Assembly (NCBI RefSeq): GCF_009720655.1
Contig: NZ_WNKS01000022.1
Coordinates: 1-63,582 of the forward strand
DNA length: 63,582 bases
Direction of reading: 5' to 3'
DNA from: Rhodoblastus acidophilus
Lineage (GTDB): Bacteria > Pseudomonadota > Alphaproteobacteria > Rhizobiales > Beijerinckiaceae
Shown: positions 41,813 through 50,299 of the stretch, in pieces
Numbering within the stretch: position 1 is the first letter of the stretch
Layout of the letters: every line of letters starts with the position of its first letter
Made by a program: the position numbers and the translations under genes
The notes under the pieces: generated by a model
Database searches by the model: none
What the model saw: the letters and a program-made list of their open reading frames with translations, nothing else
What the model was told of the DNA's origin: nothing

Positions 41813-43060
41813 CTACGAGCGATAATCGCCGTTGATGGCGACATAGTCCTTGGTGAGGTCGCAGGTCCAAACCCTCGCCGAGCCCTTGCCGATCCCGATG
41901 TCGGCGCGAATGACGATCGTGTCCTGCTTCATCACTTCGGACACGGCGGCCTCGTCGTAATCGGGGTCGCGCAAGCCCGCGTGAGCGACGCGGATACCGT
42001 TGAACCAGATCGACAAAAGGTCGCGTTCGGCCTTTTCGCCGGCCTTGCCCACCGCCATGACCACGCGGCCCCAATTGGCGTCCTCGCCGGCCACCGCCGT
42101 CTTCACCAGCGGCGAGTTGGCGATGGAGAAAGCGATGCGTTTCGCCGCTTTGTCGCTGTCGGCGCCCGTCACCTGCACTTCGATGAAGTGGCGCGCGCCC
42201 TCGCCGTCGCGCGCCACCTGCTGCGCGAGATCGATCAGCAGCGCATCGAGCTTTTCGGCGAAATCCGCAAGGTTCTCGTCGCGCGCCTTGCGAATTTTCT
42301 TCTGCCCGCGCGCTTCCGCCGCGCCGGTGGCGAACAGCATCAAGGTGTCCGAGGTCGAGGTGTCGCTGTCGACCGTCACCGCGTTGAACGAGGTTTTCAC
42401 GCCCTTGGACAGCAGCTTTTGCAGCGCGTCAGACGAGATGGCGGCGTCCGTGAAGACATAGGAGAGCATGGTCGCCATGTCGGGCGCGATCATGCCGGCG
42501 CCCTTGGCCATGCCATTGAGCGTGACCTCGACATCGCCGATCATGGCCTTGGCGGTGGCGACTTTCGGAAACGTGTCGGTGGTCATGATGGCGCGTGCGG
42601 CGTCAAGCCAGGCGTCGGCGCGCGCGTCAGCGGCAAGCCGATCCAGCACGCCCTCGAACTTTGACGCGTCCAGCGGCTCGCCGATCACGCCGGTCGAGGC
42701 GAGGAAAATTTCGTTCTCATCGGCGCCGATCGCCTTGGCGGCCAGTTTTGCCGTCAATTCCGTCGCGTCCTTGCCGACTTTGCCGGTAAAAGCGTTGGCG
42801 TTGCCGGAATTGACCACGAGCGCGCGGGCCTTGCCGCCTTCCAGCATCTCGCGGCACCAGTCCACCGGGGCGGAGGGGCATTTGGACGTGGTGAACACGC
42901 CGGCGACGGAAGCCGGCTTGTCGAACACGGCGAGAACCACGTCGGTGCGTCCCTGGTAACGGATGCCGGCGGCGCCGGCGGCGAGGCGCACGCCGTCGAT
43001 CGGCGGCAGTTCGGCGAAAATCTTGGGCGCAAGGGGGGAGAGCGGAGCGGGCGCGGCCAT
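41813..43060 (-). CDS. argJ: Bifunctional glutamate N-acetyltransferase/amino-acid acetyltransferase ArgJ
   Basis: The 415-residue protein is a full-length ArgJ: N-terminal [16 protein letters not shown], substrate segment [12 protein letters not shown], and the self-cleavage site [18 protein letters not shown] whose Thr becomes the nucleophile of the beta chain. It transfers acetyl from ornithine to glutamate in arginine synthesis. The ATG at 43060 is preceded by GAGGATTTACG. Confidence 0.96.
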   Translation of the reverse strand: MAAPAPLSPLAPKIFAELPPIDGVRLAAGAAGIRYQGRTDVVLAVFDKPASVAGVFTTSKCPSAPVDWCREMLEGGKARALVVNSGNANAFTGKVGKDATELTAKLAAKAIGADENEIFLASTGVIGEPLDASKFEGVLDRLAADARADAWLDAARAIMTTDTFPKVATAKAMIGDVEVTLNGMAKGAGMIAPDMATMLSYVFTDAAISSDALQKLLSKGVKTSFNAVTVDSDTSTSDTLMLFATGAAEARGQKKIRKARDENLADFAEKLDALLIDLAQQVARDGEGARHFIEVQVTGADSDKAAKRIAFSIANSPLVKTAVAGEDANWGRVVMAVGKAGEKAERDLLSIWFNGIRVAHAGLRDPDYDEAAVSEVMKQDTIVIRADIGIGKGSARVWTCDLTKDYVAINGDYRS

Positions 43061-43220
43061 CGTAAATCCTCGTGCTGCTCGCGCCGCCGTCCAAGGACAA
43101 GGTGGCGCAAATTCGTCTTCGTTTGCGGCGGCGCGGCGGCGCCGTCAAGCTGGAACCTGGCGCGACAGCCTTTGGCTCGCTTGCGTGACAGAACGATGAC
43201 CAGGTCGCCGCGCGCAAGGT

Positions 43221-43247
43221 CAAAAAAAGCCCCGCCGAAGCGGGGCT
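43221..43247 (-). terminator. Rho-independent terminator of the parvulin gene
   Basis: AGCCCCGC at 43228-43235 pairs perfectly with 43240-43247 around CGAA. On the minus strand seven T follow. Confidence 0.9.
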
Positions 43248-43262
43248 CTCCGGAGCGTCAAA

Positions 43263-44081
43263 TCACTTCTTCGCCGGTTCGTCCGTGCGGGTGATTTTGG
43301 CGGCGTCGCGCAGCTTCATGATGGCTTCGCTCTGCACCTTCTGCTGAACGAAATGCTCGACCTGCGCCTTGACCTCGGCAAACGACGGGAACGGCTTCTG
43401 GCGCTTGTCCAAAACCTTGATCACATGCCAGCCGAACTGGGTCTTGACCGGGTCCGAAACGTCGCCGGGCTTGGTCTTGAAGGCGACATTGGCGAATTCC
43501 GGCACCATGCGGTCCTTGGTGAACCAGCCGAGATCGCCGCCCTTCGAACCCGGGTCCTTGGAAAGCTCATCGGCGAGCTTGCCGAAATCCTCGCCCTTCT
43601 TCAGCCGCTCCTCGACCTTTTTCGCCTCGTCTTCGGTCGGCACGAGGATGTGCAGGGCGTGGATCTCCTCCTCCGGCTTCTGGGCCTTGGCGGCGTCGTC
43701 ATAGACCTGCTTCTCCGCCGCTTCGGTGACACCTTCCTTGGTCACCTTGGCGAGATAGGTCTCCATCAGCAGTTTTTGGCGGAAGTAGGCGAGCTTTTTC
43801 GCGAATTCCGGGGTCTGGTCGAGCTTGTCGGCCACGGCCTTCTGGTTCACCAGGGTGACGTCGATCACATAATCGAGGAGCGCCTTCTGGCGGGCCGCAT
43901 CGTCCATCTGCTTGGGCAGGGAACTGCCGACGTCCTCGGCGGCGGCGGCGAGATCCGCGTCGGTGATCTCCACGCCATTGACGGTGGCCAGCACCTTGGC
44001 GGCGGCCGGATTCAGCGCGAGCGCGCACAGCGGAAGGGCGAAAGCGGCGCGGCGCAAGCCGGCGAGGAGAGGAAAAGCCAT
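43263..44081 (-). CDS. Exported parvulin-type peptidylprolyl isomerase
   Basis: The 272-residue protein has a signal peptide (ending AAAKVL near residue 29), a SurA/PrsA-like N-terminal helical part and a parvulin domain at about residues 140-235 (IHALHILVPTEDEAKKVEER, GGDLGWFTKDRMVPEF, TQFGWHVIKVLDKR). It should catalyse prolyl isomerisation of secreted and outer-membrane proteins in the periplasm. The start at 44081 begins the signal peptide; the frame upstream is not coding. Confidence 0.92.
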   Translation of the reverse strand: MAFPLLAGLRRAAFALPLCALALNPAAAKVLATVNGVEITDADLAAAAEDVGSSLPKQMDDAARQKALLDYVIDVTLVNQKAVADKLDQTPEFAKKLAYFRQKLLMETYLAKVTKEGVTEAAEKQVYDDAAKAQKPEEEIHALHILVPTEDEAKKVEERLKKGEDFGKLADELSKDPGSKGGDLGWFTKDRMVPEFANVAFKTKPGDVSDPVKTQFGWHVIKVLDKRQKPFPSFAEVKAQVEHFVQQKVQSEAIMKLRDAAKITRTDEPAKK

Positions 44082-44213
44082 GGGGTGCAAACTCCGAGAG
44101 TGAATGGCGCGGACCTTCTGCCTGAAATCGCGCGCCGTCACAAGTTCTCTGAGGACAATGGGGCGATTGCGCGGCGCTTTGCTATGGTCTAGACGAAAGG
44201 GATGGAGCGCGAC

Positions 44214-44447
44214 ATGGCCGAAAAGAAGATTGATTGGACCAATGCCCGAACCCTGATCGCCCTGGCGATCCTCGTCGGCACCGAACTGGTCGGCGCCTCC
44301 TGGGCGGCCGGATGGGCGCTGAGCGGCTTGTTCCAGCTGGGCGCGACCGTGGGGCGGGTGATGGAGGGGGTCTTCATCGTGATCGGCTTCATCGGTCTTT
44401 ATTATTTCATGCGCACGGCTGTCGAGCACGAACCTTTCCGCCGCTGA
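44214..44447 (+). CDS. Small two-helix membrane protein
   Basis: The 77-residue protein has helices at about residues 12-40 (LIALAILVGTELVGASWAAG) and 48-68 (VMEGVFIVIGFIGLYYFM). No family is recognised with confidence. ATG 44214 has GGAG at 6 bp. It lies 16 bp before the glucan biosynthesis gene and is probably cotranscribed with it. Confidence 0.75.
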   Translation: MAEKKIDWTNARTLIALAILVGTELVGASWAAGWALSGLFQLGATVGRVMEGVFIVIGFIGLYYFMRTAVEHEPFRR

Positions 44448-44463
44448 TCCTTCAAGGCCTCCC

Positions 44464-46059
44464 ATGACATCTCCCTTCGATCGCAGGACTTTCTGCAAGA
44501 GCTTTGCTTTATCCGCCGCCGCCGGCCTGGCCGGCATGGGAGGCGGCGCCGCGATCGCCGCTGCGCCGGGCCTCAAGCTCGGTCCGGAAAAGCCGTTCTC
44601 CTTCGAGGCGCTCCAGGCGCAGGCCAAGAAAATGGCCGGCGAGGCCTATGTCGGCCCGGAAACGCCCGCGCCCGACGTGCTGCAAAAAATCGACTACGAG
44701 GCCTGGGGCAGGATCCGCTTCAACAACGATTACGCCCTCAACGCCATGGGGCCGAACCGGTTTCCGGTGACCTTTTTCCATCTCGGCCGCTTCTTCAAGA
44801 AGGCGGTGGCGATCCATGTCGTCGAAAACGGCAAGGCGCGCGAGATCATCTACGACCAGTCCTATTTCGACATGCCCGCCGATTCCCCGGCGCGCCAACT
44901 GCCGAAAGGCGTGGGCTTCGCCGGCTTCCGCTTCCAGGAGCCGAAGGACGGAACGAAATACGACTGGCGCACCAACGACTGGGTGGCCTTCCTCGGCGCC
45001 TCCTATTTCCGCGCCATCGGCGCCCTGCACCAATACGGGCTTTCCGCGCGAGGCGTCGCTCTTGACACCGCCGTGGCCGACCGTAACGAGGAATTCCCGG
45101 ATTTCACCAAAATCTGGATCGGCCCGCAGCAGGGCGATTCCGTCACGGTTTACGCGCTGCTCGAAGGCCCAAAAATCGTCGGCGCCGTCAAATTCGTGAT
45201 GACGCGCGGCGAAGGGGTCGTCATGGACATCGACCAGTCCTTCTTCCTGCGCGGCAATGTGGTGCGCTTCGGCGTCGCGCCGCTCACCTCGATGTACTGG
45301 TTTTCCGAGACCGCGAAGCCGACGGCCATCGACTGGCGCCCGGAAGTGCATGATTCCGACGGCCTCGCCATGTGGACCGGCTGGGGCGGACGGCTCTGGC
45401 GCCCGCTCAACAATCCGCCGCATATCATGGCCTCGGCCTTTTCCGACATGAACCCCAAGGGGTTTGGCCTCCTCCAGCGCGACCGCGTGTTCGACCATTA
45501 CATCGACGGCGTGAATTATGAAAAACGCCCGAGCCTGTGGGTGGAGCCCAAGGGCGAGTGGGGCAAGGGGGCGATCCATCTGGTCGAACTGTCCACCGAC
45601 GACGAGATTCACGACAATATCGTCGCCATGTGGGTTCCGGACGCCCCGGCGGTCGCCGGCTCCGAGTTCCATTTTTCCTACCGGCTGCATTGGCAGGCCG
45701 ACGAACCGTTTTTCCCCGCAAATCTCGCCCGCGTGGTCGCGACGCGTCTGGGCAGAGGCGGACAGCCGGGCCAGCCGCGCCCGCCGGGCGTGCGCAAATT
45801 CCTGATCGAGTTTTTGGGCGGCCCGCTGGTCGATTTGCCCAAGGGGACCATGCCGGAGCTGGAAGTCCAGGCCTCGCGCGGAACCTTTGGCGAATATCGC
45901 CTGATGGAGGCCGTGCCCGACGACGTGCCCGGCCACTGGCGCGTGCAGTTCGACCTCGCCAATGTCGAGGGCAACGACCCCGTCGAGTTGCGCGCTTATC
46001 TAAAGCTCGGCGACCGCGTGCTGTCGGAAACCTGGATGTTCCAGTATCATCCGCTGTAA
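44464..46059 (+). CDS. Periplasmic glucan biosynthesis protein (OpgG/OpgD family)
   Basis: The 531-residue protein has a Tat-type signal (DRRTFCKSFALSAAAGLAGM) and the MdoG fold in two beta domains: YDQSYFDMPADSPARQLPKG, VDIDQSFFLRG-like VVMDIDQSFFLRGN, and YWFSETAKPTAIDWRPEVHD. OpgG/OpgD shape osmoregulated periplasmic glucans. The Tat signal favours OpgD. No opgH glucosyltransferase is adjacent. GCCTCCC precedes the ATG, a poor ribosome site. Confidence 0.92.
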   Translation: MTSPFDRRTFCKSFALSAAAGLAGMGGGAAIAAAPGLKLGPEKPFSFEALQAQAKKMAGEAYVGPETPAPDVLQKIDYEAWGRIRFNNDYALNAMGPNRFPVTFFHLGRFFKKAVAIHVVENGKAREIIYDQSYFDMPADSPARQLPKGVGFAGFRFQEPKDGTKYDWRTNDWVAFLGASYFRAIGALHQYGLSARGVALDTAVADRNEEFPDFTKIWIGPQQGDSVTVYALLEGPKIVGAVKFVMTRGEGVVMDIDQSFFLRGNVVRFGVAPLTSMYWFSETAKPTAIDWRPEVHDSDGLAMWTGWGGRLWRPLNNPPHIMASAFSDMNPKGFGLLQRDRVFDHYIDGVNYEKRPSLWVEPKGEWGKGAIHLVELSTDDEIHDNIVAMWVPDAPAVAGSEFHFSYRLHWQADEPFFPANLARVVATRLGRGGQPGQPRPPGVRKFLIEFLGGPLVDLPKGTMPELEVQASRGTFGEYRLMEAVPDDVPGHWRVQFDLANVEGNDPVELRAYLKLGDRVLSETWMFQYHPL

Positions 46060-46080
46060 CCGGGAATTTAAGAGAGACTC

Positions 46081-46201
46081 CCTTCTCCCCTTGCGGGAGA
46101 AGGTGGCTCGCGCCGCAGGCGCGAGACGGATGAGGGGGCTGCCGAGCGGAAAAACCCCTCATCCGGCGCTTCGCGCCACCTTCTCCCGCAAGGGGAGAAG
46201 G
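46081..46201. repeat. Long intergenic inverted repeat
   Basis: The arms 46081-46106 and 46176-46201 (starting CCTTCTCCCCTTGCGGGAGA) are perfect 26-bp complements, with an inner CGGATGAGGGG/CCCCTCATCCG pair. This is a common proteobacterial intergenic element. Its end supplies the GGAG ribosome site of the next gene. Confidence 0.9.
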
Positions 46202-46212
46202 AGACAGGCGGC

Positions 46213-46380
46213 ATGGCTTCGGATTCTCACGGACACGCGCACGCGCATTCTCACAACCACGCCCCCGCCCCGCGCGAGGCGGGCTTCTCCCTCCTGCGCC
46301 TGTCCGCCATGCAACGCATCGGCCTCGCGCTGATCATCGTGACCCTGCTGTGGGGAGGCGTGTTTTGGGCGCTGTCCTGA
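46213..46380 (+). CDS. His-rich N-terminus, single-helix mini-protein
   Basis: The 55-residue protein begins MASDSHGHAHAHSHNHAPAP (six His in residues 6-16, suited to bind zinc or nickel) and ends in one transmembrane helix (IGLALIIVTLLWGGVFWAL). AAGGAG, part of the preceding repeat, lies 9 bp before the ATG. Its end overlaps the start region of a zinc/manganese-type ABC ATPase gene, so a metal-related role is likely but inferred. Confidence 0.75.
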   Translation: MASDSHGHAHAHSHNHAPAPREAGFSLLRLSAMQRIGLALIIVTLLWGGVFWALS

Positions 46381-47123
46381 CTCCCCCCGCGATCAAACTT
46401 CGCGACCTCACGCTCGGCTACGACCGCCATCCCGCCGTGCATCATCTCGACGGGACCATCCCGCCCGGCGCGCTGCTCGCCGTCTGCGGCCCCAATGGCG
46501 CGGGCAAGTCCACCCTCATCAAGGCGCTGGTCGGCGTGGTCAAGCCGATGGGCGGCGCCATCGAATTCAGCGGCGGGCGCGAAAAGAAAAAAATCGCCTA
46601 TCTGCCGCAAGCCGCGCAGATCGACCTCAGCTTCCCCATCGACGTGTTCGACATGGCCGCCATGGGTCTTTGGCGTGGCATCGGGATGTTCGGGGGCTTG
46701 AGCCAGGCGGACGCGCAAAAGGTGCGCGAAGCGCTGGCGGCGGTGGGCCTCACCGGCTTCGAGCGCCGCCAGATCGGCGCGCTGTCGGGCGGACAGACCC
46801 AGCGCCTGCTGTTCGCGCGCCTGATGCTCCAGGACGCCCCGATCATCCTGCTCGACGAACCTTTTTCCGCCATCGACGAGCGCACGGTGAGCGATTTGCT
46901 GGCGCTGATCGGGCGCTGGCGCGCGGAGGGCCGCACCATCGTCGCCGTTCTCCACGACTTCGACATGGTGCGCCGCGGTTTTCCCGACACCCTGCTGCTG
47001 GCGCGCGAAAAGATTTTTTGGGGCGCCACCGAACAGGCGCTGTCGCCGGAAAACCTTTCGCGGGCTCGAAAAATGATCGAGGCGTTTGATGACCGGGCGA
47101 GCGCCTGCGCGCGGGCGGGTTAA
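46365..47123 (+). CDS. Zinc/manganese-type ABC transporter ATPase
   Basis: The 252-residue ATPase has Walker A GPNGAGKST, Q-loop YLPQAAQIDLSFP, signature LSGGQTQR and Walker B IILLDEPFSAIDE, most like ZnuC/AztA-type subunits. No permease or binding-protein gene lies nearby, so it must work with subunits encoded elsewhere or be a remnant. The start is uncertain: TTG 46365 has GGAGG at 5 bp, and GTG 46350 is an alternative. It overlaps the His-rich gene. Confidence 0.88.
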   Translation: MGAVLTPPAIKLRDLTLGYDRHPAVHHLDGTIPPGALLAVCGPNGAGKSTLIKALVGVVKPMGGAIEFSGGREKKKIAYLPQAAQIDLSFPIDVFDMAAMGLWRGIGMFGGLSQADAQKVREALAAVGLTGFERRQIGALSGGQTQRLLFARLMLQDAPIILLDEPFSAIDERTVSDLLALIGRWRAEGRTIVAVLHDFDMVRRGFPDTLLLAREKIFWGATEQALSPENLSRARKMIEAFDDRASACARAG

Positions 47124-47126
47124 TTT

Positions 47127-47729
47127 TTAGCGCGAGGAAACCCGGTCCGGCGTGTCGATGGCCACCCAGATGTTCGGGTCCTCCCGCGACTGGCGCTTCA
47201 CAAAACGATAGCCGGTCGCCGTCCACGGGCGGATGTCGTCGGTGAGATTGTCGAGAATGAAATCGCCGCGGTCGGTCGCGACCGTCAGGATGGCGTGCCC
47301 CTGCCCTTCCGAGTCCCGGACGATGGTCATCAGCAGCGCCTGACGGGGGAAGCCCGCGTCGATGAGTTGCTTGCGCTTGGCGAGCGCGAAGATCTTGCAG
47401 TCGCCCTTGCCGTCGGTCGGATAATCCCAGTGATCGAGGATCGTTCCCCAATGGTCGAGGTTCGACACCGGCTCGATCGCCGCGTTGACCTGCCGGTTCA
47501 CCCGGTCCAGCGCCCGCCAGGAGGCGTCCGTCAGTTTGACGTCGCGCGCGGGAAGCGCCGGCTGCGCGCACTCGCTCGGGCGGCGCCCGCAAAAATCGAC
47601 CCAGCCGTAGGGAATGGAGGTTTCGCCCAGCGTCGTCGCGGCGCTGGCGCGCGGCGGGACATTCGCGGCCTGCGCAACCGGCGCGCCCGCGAGCAGCAGC
47701 AGAGTGGCGATGATCAGGCGTAACGACAT
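47127..47729 (-). CDS. Transglutaminase-like cysteine peptidase (BTLCP)
   Basis: The 200-residue exported protein has a signal peptide (residues 1-21) and the bacterial transglutaminase-like catalytic set: Cys in GKGDCKIFALAKR, His in GQGHAILTV and Asp in GDFILDNL. Members are periplasmic peptidases; the Pseudomonas LapG relative cleaves an adhesin. GGAG lies 6 bp before the ATG. It converges on the ABC ATPase gene. Confidence 0.9.
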   Translation of the reverse strand: MSLRLIIATLLLLAGAPVAQAANVPPRASAATTLGETSIPYGWVDFCGRRPSECAQPALPARDVKLTDASWRALDRVNRQVNAAIEPVSNLDHWGTILDHWDYPTDGKGDCKIFALAKRKQLIDAGFPRQALLMTIVRDSEGQGHAILTVATDRGDFILDNLTDDIRPWTATGYRFVKRQSREDPNIWVAIDTPDRVSSR

Positions 47730-47927
47730 GTTCGGCTCCGGCGCCGGCTGGGTTTTCGACGCCAGAGTGATGAAGAGGCCCTTGCCGCCCGCGGAAAAAA
47801 TTCGGTTGGATTTTACGCAACGCCCGGCGCCGCCGAAAAAGGGTGAACAGCGCGTCAAGGACCTCCTTGCTTCCCATCCCCCGGTCCGACGCCTATAGTT
47901 GCGCGTTGAGATGCGAGGAGATGCGGC

Positions 47928-48356
47928 ATGCGGAATTGGCGTCGATTTTGGGCCGCTGCGATCGTTGCGATGGGCCTGGGCGTTGCGCCCGCCCTCGCCG
48001 ACAGCGGCTCCATTCGCCTCACGATCGTGAAGGGCGGCTGGTTCCTCGGCGCGCACGGCGGATCGGGCGTTCTGGTCTTTCACGGCCGGCGTTATCCGCT
48101 TTCGGTCGGCGGCATCGACGCGGGCCTGGTGTTCGGCCTGTCCAAGACCGACTTCCATGGAAGGGTCACCCACATTCGCGCCGCTTCAGATGTCGCCGGC
48201 GTTTACGGCGCCGGCGGCGCCGGAGCGGCGGTGGTCGTGGGCGCGCGCGTGATCGTGTTGACCAACGAAAAGGGCGCCGTGCTGGAATTGCAGGGCCGCC
48301 AGATCGGCCTGATCGCCAATCTCGACCTGAGCGGGCTCGTCATTTCGCTGCGCTGA
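47928..48356 (+). CDS. Exported protein, possibly DUF1134/EipA-like
   Basis: The 142-residue protein has a signal peptide (AAAIVAMGLGVAPALADSG) and a Gly-rich beta-type mature part (VKGGWFLGAHGGSGVLVFHG, GVYGAGGAGAAVVVGARVIV). It recalls the EipA/DUF1134 envelope proteins of alphaproteobacteria, but I am not sure of the family. It is a monocistronic unit with no visible special promoter. Confidence 0.6.
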   Translation: MRNWRRFWAAAIVAMGLGVAPALADSGSIRLTIVKGGWFLGAHGGSGVLVFHGRRYPLSVGGIDAGLVFGLSKTDFHGRVTHIRAASDVAGVYGAGGAGAAVVVGARVIVLTNEKGAVLELQGRQIGLIANLDLSGLVISLR

Positions 48357-48485
48357 GACGAACGCGCCCCGAGCGTCTGGGAACGCGCTGCGACTCGCGC
48401 GCGGCCCTGCCCGGCCTGATGGAAATGTTCGGCCAGCCCTCGCGCCAACCTTTCGCTCCATGGCGCTTTCGGCGATAGTGGCGCC

Positions 48486-49109
48486 ATGGAGCCTCGTCAG
48501 ACCGCCCCCGCCGTCGCCCGCAACCGCGACGCCATCCTCGCCGTGCTGCGCGGCGTGCTTCCGCGAAAAGGCCTTGTGCTGGAAATCGCCAGCGGCACGG
48601 GCGAACACGCCGTCCATTTCGCCCAGAATTTTCCCGACCTGACCTTCCAGCCCTCCGACCCCGACCTTTTCGCGCGCAAAAGCATCGCCGCCTGGACCGA
48701 GGCCGAACAGCTCAACAATGTCGCGCCGCCGCTCGCCCTCGACGCTTCCGCGCCGGACTGGCCGGTCGCGCGCGCCGACGCCATCGTCTGCATCAACATG
48801 GTCCACATCTCCCCGTGGGCGGCGACGCTGGGCCTGTTCGCCCAGGCCCGAAGACTCCTGCCCGAGGGCGCGCCACTCTATCTCTATGGCGCCTACAAGC
48901 GCGGCGGCGCGCATACCGCGCCGAGCAACGTCGCCTTCGACGCCTGGCTGCGCGCGCAGAACCCAGCGTATGGCGTCCGCGACCTCGAAGCGGTTGCAGA
49001 TGTGGCGGCGCAAAACGGTTTTGGTTCGCCTGAGATCGTCGAAATGCCGGCGAACAATTTCAGCCTGATCTTCCGGCCCCCTTGCCAAGCCGCGCAAAAC
49101 CCCGTTTGA
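48486..49109 (+). CDS. DUF938 SAM-dependent methyltransferase-like protein
   Basis: The 207-residue protein has the DUF938 pattern: ARNRDAILAVLRGVLPRKG, the SAM loop LEIASGTGEHAVHFA, PSDPDLFARKSI, INMVHISPW and YGAYKRGGAHTAPSN. Substrate is unknown. The ATG lies within an inverted repeat (TCCATGGCGC against GCGCCATGGA at 48481-48490). Confidence 0.9.
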   Translation: MEPRQTAPAVARNRDAILAVLRGVLPRKGLVLEIASGTGEHAVHFAQNFPDLTFQPSDPDLFARKSIAAWTEAEQLNNVAPPLALDASAPDWPVARADAIVCINMVHISPWAATLGLFAQARRLLPEGAPLYLYGAYKRGGAHTAPSNVAFDAWLRAQNPAYGVRDLEAVADVAAQNGFGSPEIVEMPANNFSLIFRPPCQAAQNPV

Positions 49110-49141
49110 ACGTTTTCCGCGCGACCGATCCGGACTCCCTC

Positions 49142-50143
49142 ATGACCACTTCCCTGACCCAGCATGTCACGCCCATCGACGCGAAAGCCGAAGTCGTCGG
49201 CGCCTTCTTCCTCGGCCGCCTGCCGGTCCTCGTCCTCGGCAACGGCGAGGTCCTGCTCGCCGAAATCGGCGCGGAAACGCGGATAAAAGTCCACGAGGAC
49301 GGCGCGATCCTCACCGCCGCCAGCGACGGCAAGCGGGTTTTGACCGGCGGCGACGACGGCAAGGTTTGCGCCGTGGACGCCTCAGGCAAAATAGAGGCGC
49401 TCGCCCAGGAAAAGGGCTGGATCGACGCGCTCGCCGCGCGCGCAAACGATGGCGCGCTCGCCTGGTCCTCGGGCAAGACGGTGCGCGCCCGCGACGCCAA
49501 GGGCGAGATCAAGACGCTCCAGGCCCCCTCCTCCGTGCGCGGTCTCGCCTGGTTTCCAAAGGGCTATCGCCTCGCCATCGCCCATTACGGCGGCGCGTCG
49601 CTGTGGTTTCCCAATGTCCAGGGCCAGCCGGAGCCGCTGAACTGGAAAGGCTCGCATCTCGACGTCACCGTGACGCCGGACGCGCGTTTCGTCGTCACCT
49701 CGATGCAGGAGGCCGCGCTGCACGGCTGGCGCCTCTCCGACAAGAACGACATGCGCATGAGCGGCTATCCCGCCAAAACCCGCAGTTTCGCCTGGTCGCA
49801 CGACGGCCAGTGGCTGGCGACCTCGGGCGCGGACGGCTGCATTGTCTGGCCCTTCGCCGGCAAGGACGGCCCGATGGGCAAGGCCCCGCGCGAATGCGGC
49901 GTGCGCTCCAACGCTCTCGTCAGCGCCGTCGCCTTCCACCCGGGCGCGCTGGTGGTCGCCATGGGCTATGACGACGGCTGGATCGTGCTGGTGCGGCTGA
50001 CCGACGCCGCCGAAATCCTGGTTCGCAGCACGGAGGAAGGCGGCGACGCGATTTCGGCGCTGGCCTTCGACTCCACGGGCGGGCGCCTCGCCTTTGGCGC
50101 GCGCGGCGGCGCGGCCGGCGTGCTCGATTTTCCCCAAGCATGA
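49142..50143 (+). CDS. WD40-repeat protein
   Basis: The 333-residue protein contains about seven degenerate WD40 blades (for example LTGGDDGKVCAVDASGKIEA, VRGLAWFPKGYRLAIAHYGG, FAWSHDGQWLATSGADGCIV, SALAFDSTGGRLAFGARGG), so it is a beta-propeller scaffold. It lies 33 bp after the DUF938 gene and is probably cotranscribed. Its TGA stop is part of the palindromic repeat that follows. Confidence 0.88.
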   Translation: MTTSLTQHVTPIDAKAEVVGAFFLGRLPVLVLGNGEVLLAEIGAETRIKVHEDGAILTAASDGKRVLTGGDDGKVCAVDASGKIEALAQEKGWIDALAARANDGALAWSSGKTVRARDAKGEIKTLQAPSSVRGLAWFPKGYRLAIAHYGGASLWFPNVQGQPEPLNWKGSHLDVTVTPDARFVVTSMQEAALHGWRLSDKNDMRMSGYPAKTRSFAWSHDGQWLATSGADGCIVWPFAGKDGPMGKAPRECGVRSNALVSAVAFHPGALVVAMGYDDGWIVLVRLTDAAEILVRSTEEGGDAISALAFDSTGGRLAFGARGGAAGVLDFPQA

Positions 50144-50183
50144 TCCCAAAAAGTGGGAACCGGTTTTTGGACAAGATCATGCT
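50137..50183. repeat. Palindromic intergenic repeat (RPE-like)
   Basis: AGCATGATC and GATCATGCT frame AAAAAGTGGGAACCGGTTTT, a sequence type common in Bradyrhizobium and relatives. The WD40 stop codon lies inside its left end. Confidence 0.8.
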
Positions 50184-50192
50184 CAGAAAAGG

Positions 50193-50231
50193 CCCCGGCG
50201 CGATGATGCGTCGCGCATCATCGCGCCGGGG
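50193..50231. terminator. Strong GC hairpin
   Basis: CCCCGGCGCGATGATGCG at 50193-50210 pairs perfectly with 50214-50231. The plus strand lacks a T-run after it, while the minus strand has TTTT. It probably separates the WD40 and CYTH-CHAD units. Confidence 0.6.
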
Positions 50232-50299
50232 ATAAAAACACTGCCGTTTGCCGCGAAACCCGGTAAGATGGCCAAACTCCCTCTGCGACAGACCTGAGC

